From Paenibacillus sp. JNUCC32 (GTDB lineage Bacteria; Bacillota; Bacilli; Paenibacillales; Paenibacillaceae): DNA of 64,000 bases. The stretch is from NCBI RefSeq assembly GCF_014863545.1, contig NZ_CP062260.1, positions 4,473,001 through 4,537,000 of the forward strand, written 5' to 3'. Below, one piece after another: positions 62,371 through 64,000 of this stretch. The translations under genes and the position numbers were made by a program. The stretch's first letter is position 1, and each line of letters starts with the position of its first letter. The notes beneath the pieces were generated by a model that saw only the letters and a program-made list of their open reading frames with translations, searched no databases and was not told the origin of the DNA.

Positions 62371-63042
62371 TCAGTTATTTTTTGTCAGCCTTAAAATTCC
62401 CTCTTTCAAGGCAATCGTATCAGAACTTGCATTTATTATGTAAAAGTAATATTGCCCTGATTCCTCAATAGTTAAATTGTAATTCCCCTTTAATTGATCG
62501 AATTTTTGCGATGGATATAGAACGCCGTCTCTAACGTAACCAATTAATATATTTTGATTTTCGACTACCTCCGATTTATACTTTTCAAATTCATATTCTA
62601 CAGAGTCACCCGCTTTTAGTTCCCACCCCGATCCATTAGTATCTGTTAAGACGTTTAATGAACCATTTACAGTAATTATCTCAGGGGAAATAAATACTCC
62701 GTTTTTTTCTTTTGTTTCTAACTCAAAAATTGAGGGAGGCATAAAATTTTCTTCCATTATCTTTGTGATAATCCGGTTCTCAGGAAGACCATTTCGTGTT
62801 CTATTCTTTAATTCCTCTGGTGAGTACTCGACTCCATTAGAATCAATATAAACCCCGTTTCGATATATCATATAATCGCCACTTGTTTCTTTTCCAATCA
62901 AATGCCGATTATAATCAGTTATTAACTCTGTTTCTTTTATTTCTTTAGGACTACAAGCAATGATTGTTGATAAACCAACAACGATTATACCGATACACAA
63001 ACCCTTTTGGATTTTTTTAGAGTTATTACTGCTAAACACCAT
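62371..63042 (-). CDS. Putative lipoprotein
   Basis: 223 residues. Signal segment ICIGIIVVGLSTIIACSPKE-like (GLCIGIIVVGLSTIIAC) ends in a lipobox, Cys near residue 30. The rest is polar: PEELKNRTRNGLPENRI, then a beta-rich domain (GDSVEYEFEKYKSEVV, QYYFYIINASSDTIAL) resembling an Ig-like or emp24/GOLD-like sandwich. No catalytic motif. Isolated, AT-rich compared with its neighbours. Confidence 0.75.
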   Translation of the reverse strand: MVFSSNNSKKIQKGLCIGIIVVGLSTIIACSPKEIKETELITDYNRHLIGKETSGDYMIYRNGVYIDSNGVEYSPEELKNRTRNGLPENRIITKIMEENFMPPSIFELETKEKNGVFISPEIITVNGSLNVLTDTNGSGWELKAGDSVEYEFEKYKSEVVENQNILIGYVRDGVLYPSQKFDQLKGNYNLTIEESGQYYFYIINASSDTIALKEGILRLTKNN

Positions 63043-63693
63043 ATATATGAATCACCTCTCGTTTAGACGTAATTACCAGACATGTTATATGTTAATTCTC
63101 TGGATAAGATACGCGGTTCCTTTGCTATTGACGAATAATCCATTATACTCTTCCTATATTTTTCTATATTATCCATCTATTATTGATAACACCAATTACA
63201 AGAGGTACGTTTGGTGTCTCTCTTTATTATTTTATTTTATTGAAATAGCCGGCTATGAATGAAGCACCCCAATCTGCATTGAATCAAATCAGATAGGAGG
63301 CTATGCTACCCATCGAGGACAGAGGAGTTTGGTTTGTGTTTAATGGAGAAGAAAATGAATCTTTTGTATAAAGAAGATGACGAGAAACAAAGCTCATTTT
63401 AATGTCCAAAGGCTAACCGCAGCTGGTGTGTAAATGAGTGTAGTTGATGGTTAATTCCTCATAAGTTCTCTTTGCTGTTAGACATGCGACTACACCCCAA
63501 GTAGTTATATCTACTAAAGCGATGATTATTAGGGATGTCAACGCATCGCCGCTAGATTTATAAAAAGCGCCACGTCTCATGAAAAAGGCGTGGCGCTTTC
63601 TTATGTCATGGTGTCACTCACAATCCCCTCATTTTATATCTAACAACCGATATTTTAGCGGCCTATAGTACTCGGTGCTTGCGGGCATCCATT
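63043..63693. other. Intergenic region with terminator near its right end
   Basis: 650 bases without a supported gene. A 20-codon frame at 63343-63402 preceded by a weak site is too short to call. The hairpin 63562-63602 is listed separately. Confidence 0.5.
63562..63602. terminator. Bidirectional terminator
   Basis: 11-bp stem AAAGCGCCACG (63564-63574) / CGTGGCGCTTT (63589-63599), T-rich on both strands. Ends the FtsX-type gene on the minus strand. Confidence 0.8.
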
Positions 63694-64000
63694 TCACTCC
63701 ACACCCTTCAACGATTCAATCATATGAATCCGCGTCACTTTTTTTCGAAGCATGAGGTTGGAGAGGAGGGTCAGGATGAACGCCAGCACAACCGATGCCA
63801 GCATAATCACAAGGTTTAATTGATCCGGAATTTGCTGATGCGTACTCGAAAGCGCCTGGATGATGATGGAATAGACATAACCGCTGATCGGCAGGGCGAC
63901 AATGACCGCAAAAGCGGTTAGCAGCATGTTCTCAGAGAAGATTAGCCGGTTGATTTTACGTTTGGGATAGCCTAAGACCTTCAGGGTGGCAAGCTCACGG
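63694..64000 (-). CDS. FtsX-type ABC permease, 5' part missing (right edge)
   Basis: Open frame continues past the edge; visible C-terminal 101 residues begin RELATLKVLGYPKRKINRLIFSEN, the cytoplasmic loop typical of FtsX/MacB-type permeases, followed by two TM segments (LLTAFAVIVALPISGYVYSI and LNLVIMLASVVLAFILTLL) and a basic tail ending in ESLKGVE. Part of an ABC system for export or peptide resistance; which one cannot be told. Confidence 0.85.
   Translation of the reverse strand, partial: RELATLKVLGYPKRKINRLIFSENMLLTAFAVIVALPISGYVYSIIIQALSSTHQQIPDQLNLVIMLASVVLAFILTLLSNLMLRKKVTRIHMIESLKGVE

Noticed and set aside
63343..63402. Short plus-strand ORF in the last intergenic region
   Set aside because: About 20 codons, weak ribosome site, no export signal and no partner gene.

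Overview
The window is bacterial chromosomal DNA, most likely from Paenibacillus or a close relative (Bacillota). The evidence is strong AGGAGG-type ribosome binding sites, TTG/GTG starts, YesM/YesN two-component genes inside a sugar ABC operon, an aldouronate-type alpha-glucuronidase cluster, LXG-type polymorphic toxins, and a TPR regulator paired with a short secreted peptide. No rRNA, tRNA, CRISPR array, integrase or transposase was found.

Layout. 0-20 kb is ordinary and accessory cell-surface and metabolic DNA: a GLUG-repeat secreted protein cut by the left edge, a secreted protein with a small two-TM partner, a polymorphic toxin followed by a pentapeptide-repeat protein and a frameshifted RNA 2'-phosphotransferase (kptA), a guanine deaminase and NCS2 permease pair, a SUKH protein and small lipoproteins. 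A six-gene organosulfur operon (12.7-18.6 kb) follows, with ABC permease, ATPase, a DszB-type desulfinase homologue, an SsuA-like protein without a signal peptide, an SsuD-like monooxygenase and an SsuA lipoprotein. A second toxin carries an Ntox50-type tail. 21-22 kb holds decayed genes: a broken uracil-DNA glycosylase and a copy of the start of a lipoprotein gene found intact at 58.5 kb. At 22-23.5 kb lies a TPR/HTH receptor overlapped by a peptide gene, an RRNPP (AimR-like/Alo) quorum-sensing pair.

23.7-47.2 kb is a defence island, visibly more AT-rich than its flanks and almost entirely on the minus strand. It has three modules. (a) A tightly coupled four-gene unit: a NERD-nuclease/UvrD helicase, an AddB-like protein with Fe-S cysteines but no visible nuclease motif, a 64-residue protein and a second UvrD-like helicase. 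(b) A 5mC methyltransferase followed by a MORC-like GHKL ATPase, a Z1 helicase-like ATPase, a PD-(D/E)XK protein and an AIPR protein. (c) A second 5mC methyltransferase with another GHKL ATPase and two proteins of unknown function. An HNH endonuclease and a MutY-family glycosylase, whose active site looks like the T:G-specific MIG enzymes, sit between (a) and (b). MIG-type repair fits a cell carrying two cytosine-5 methyltransferases.

47.6-64 kb returns to typical genome: a MazG-like protein, an operon for import and debranching of (methyl)glucuronoxylan fragments (two permeases, YesM kinase, solute-binding protein, YesN regulator, GH67 alpha-glucuronidase), a cysteine-free Cu/Zn superoxide dismutase, small hypothetical genes, a short sodC-derived relic, a Gfo/Idh/MocA oxidoreductase, a lipoprotein, and an FtsX-type permease cut by the right edge.
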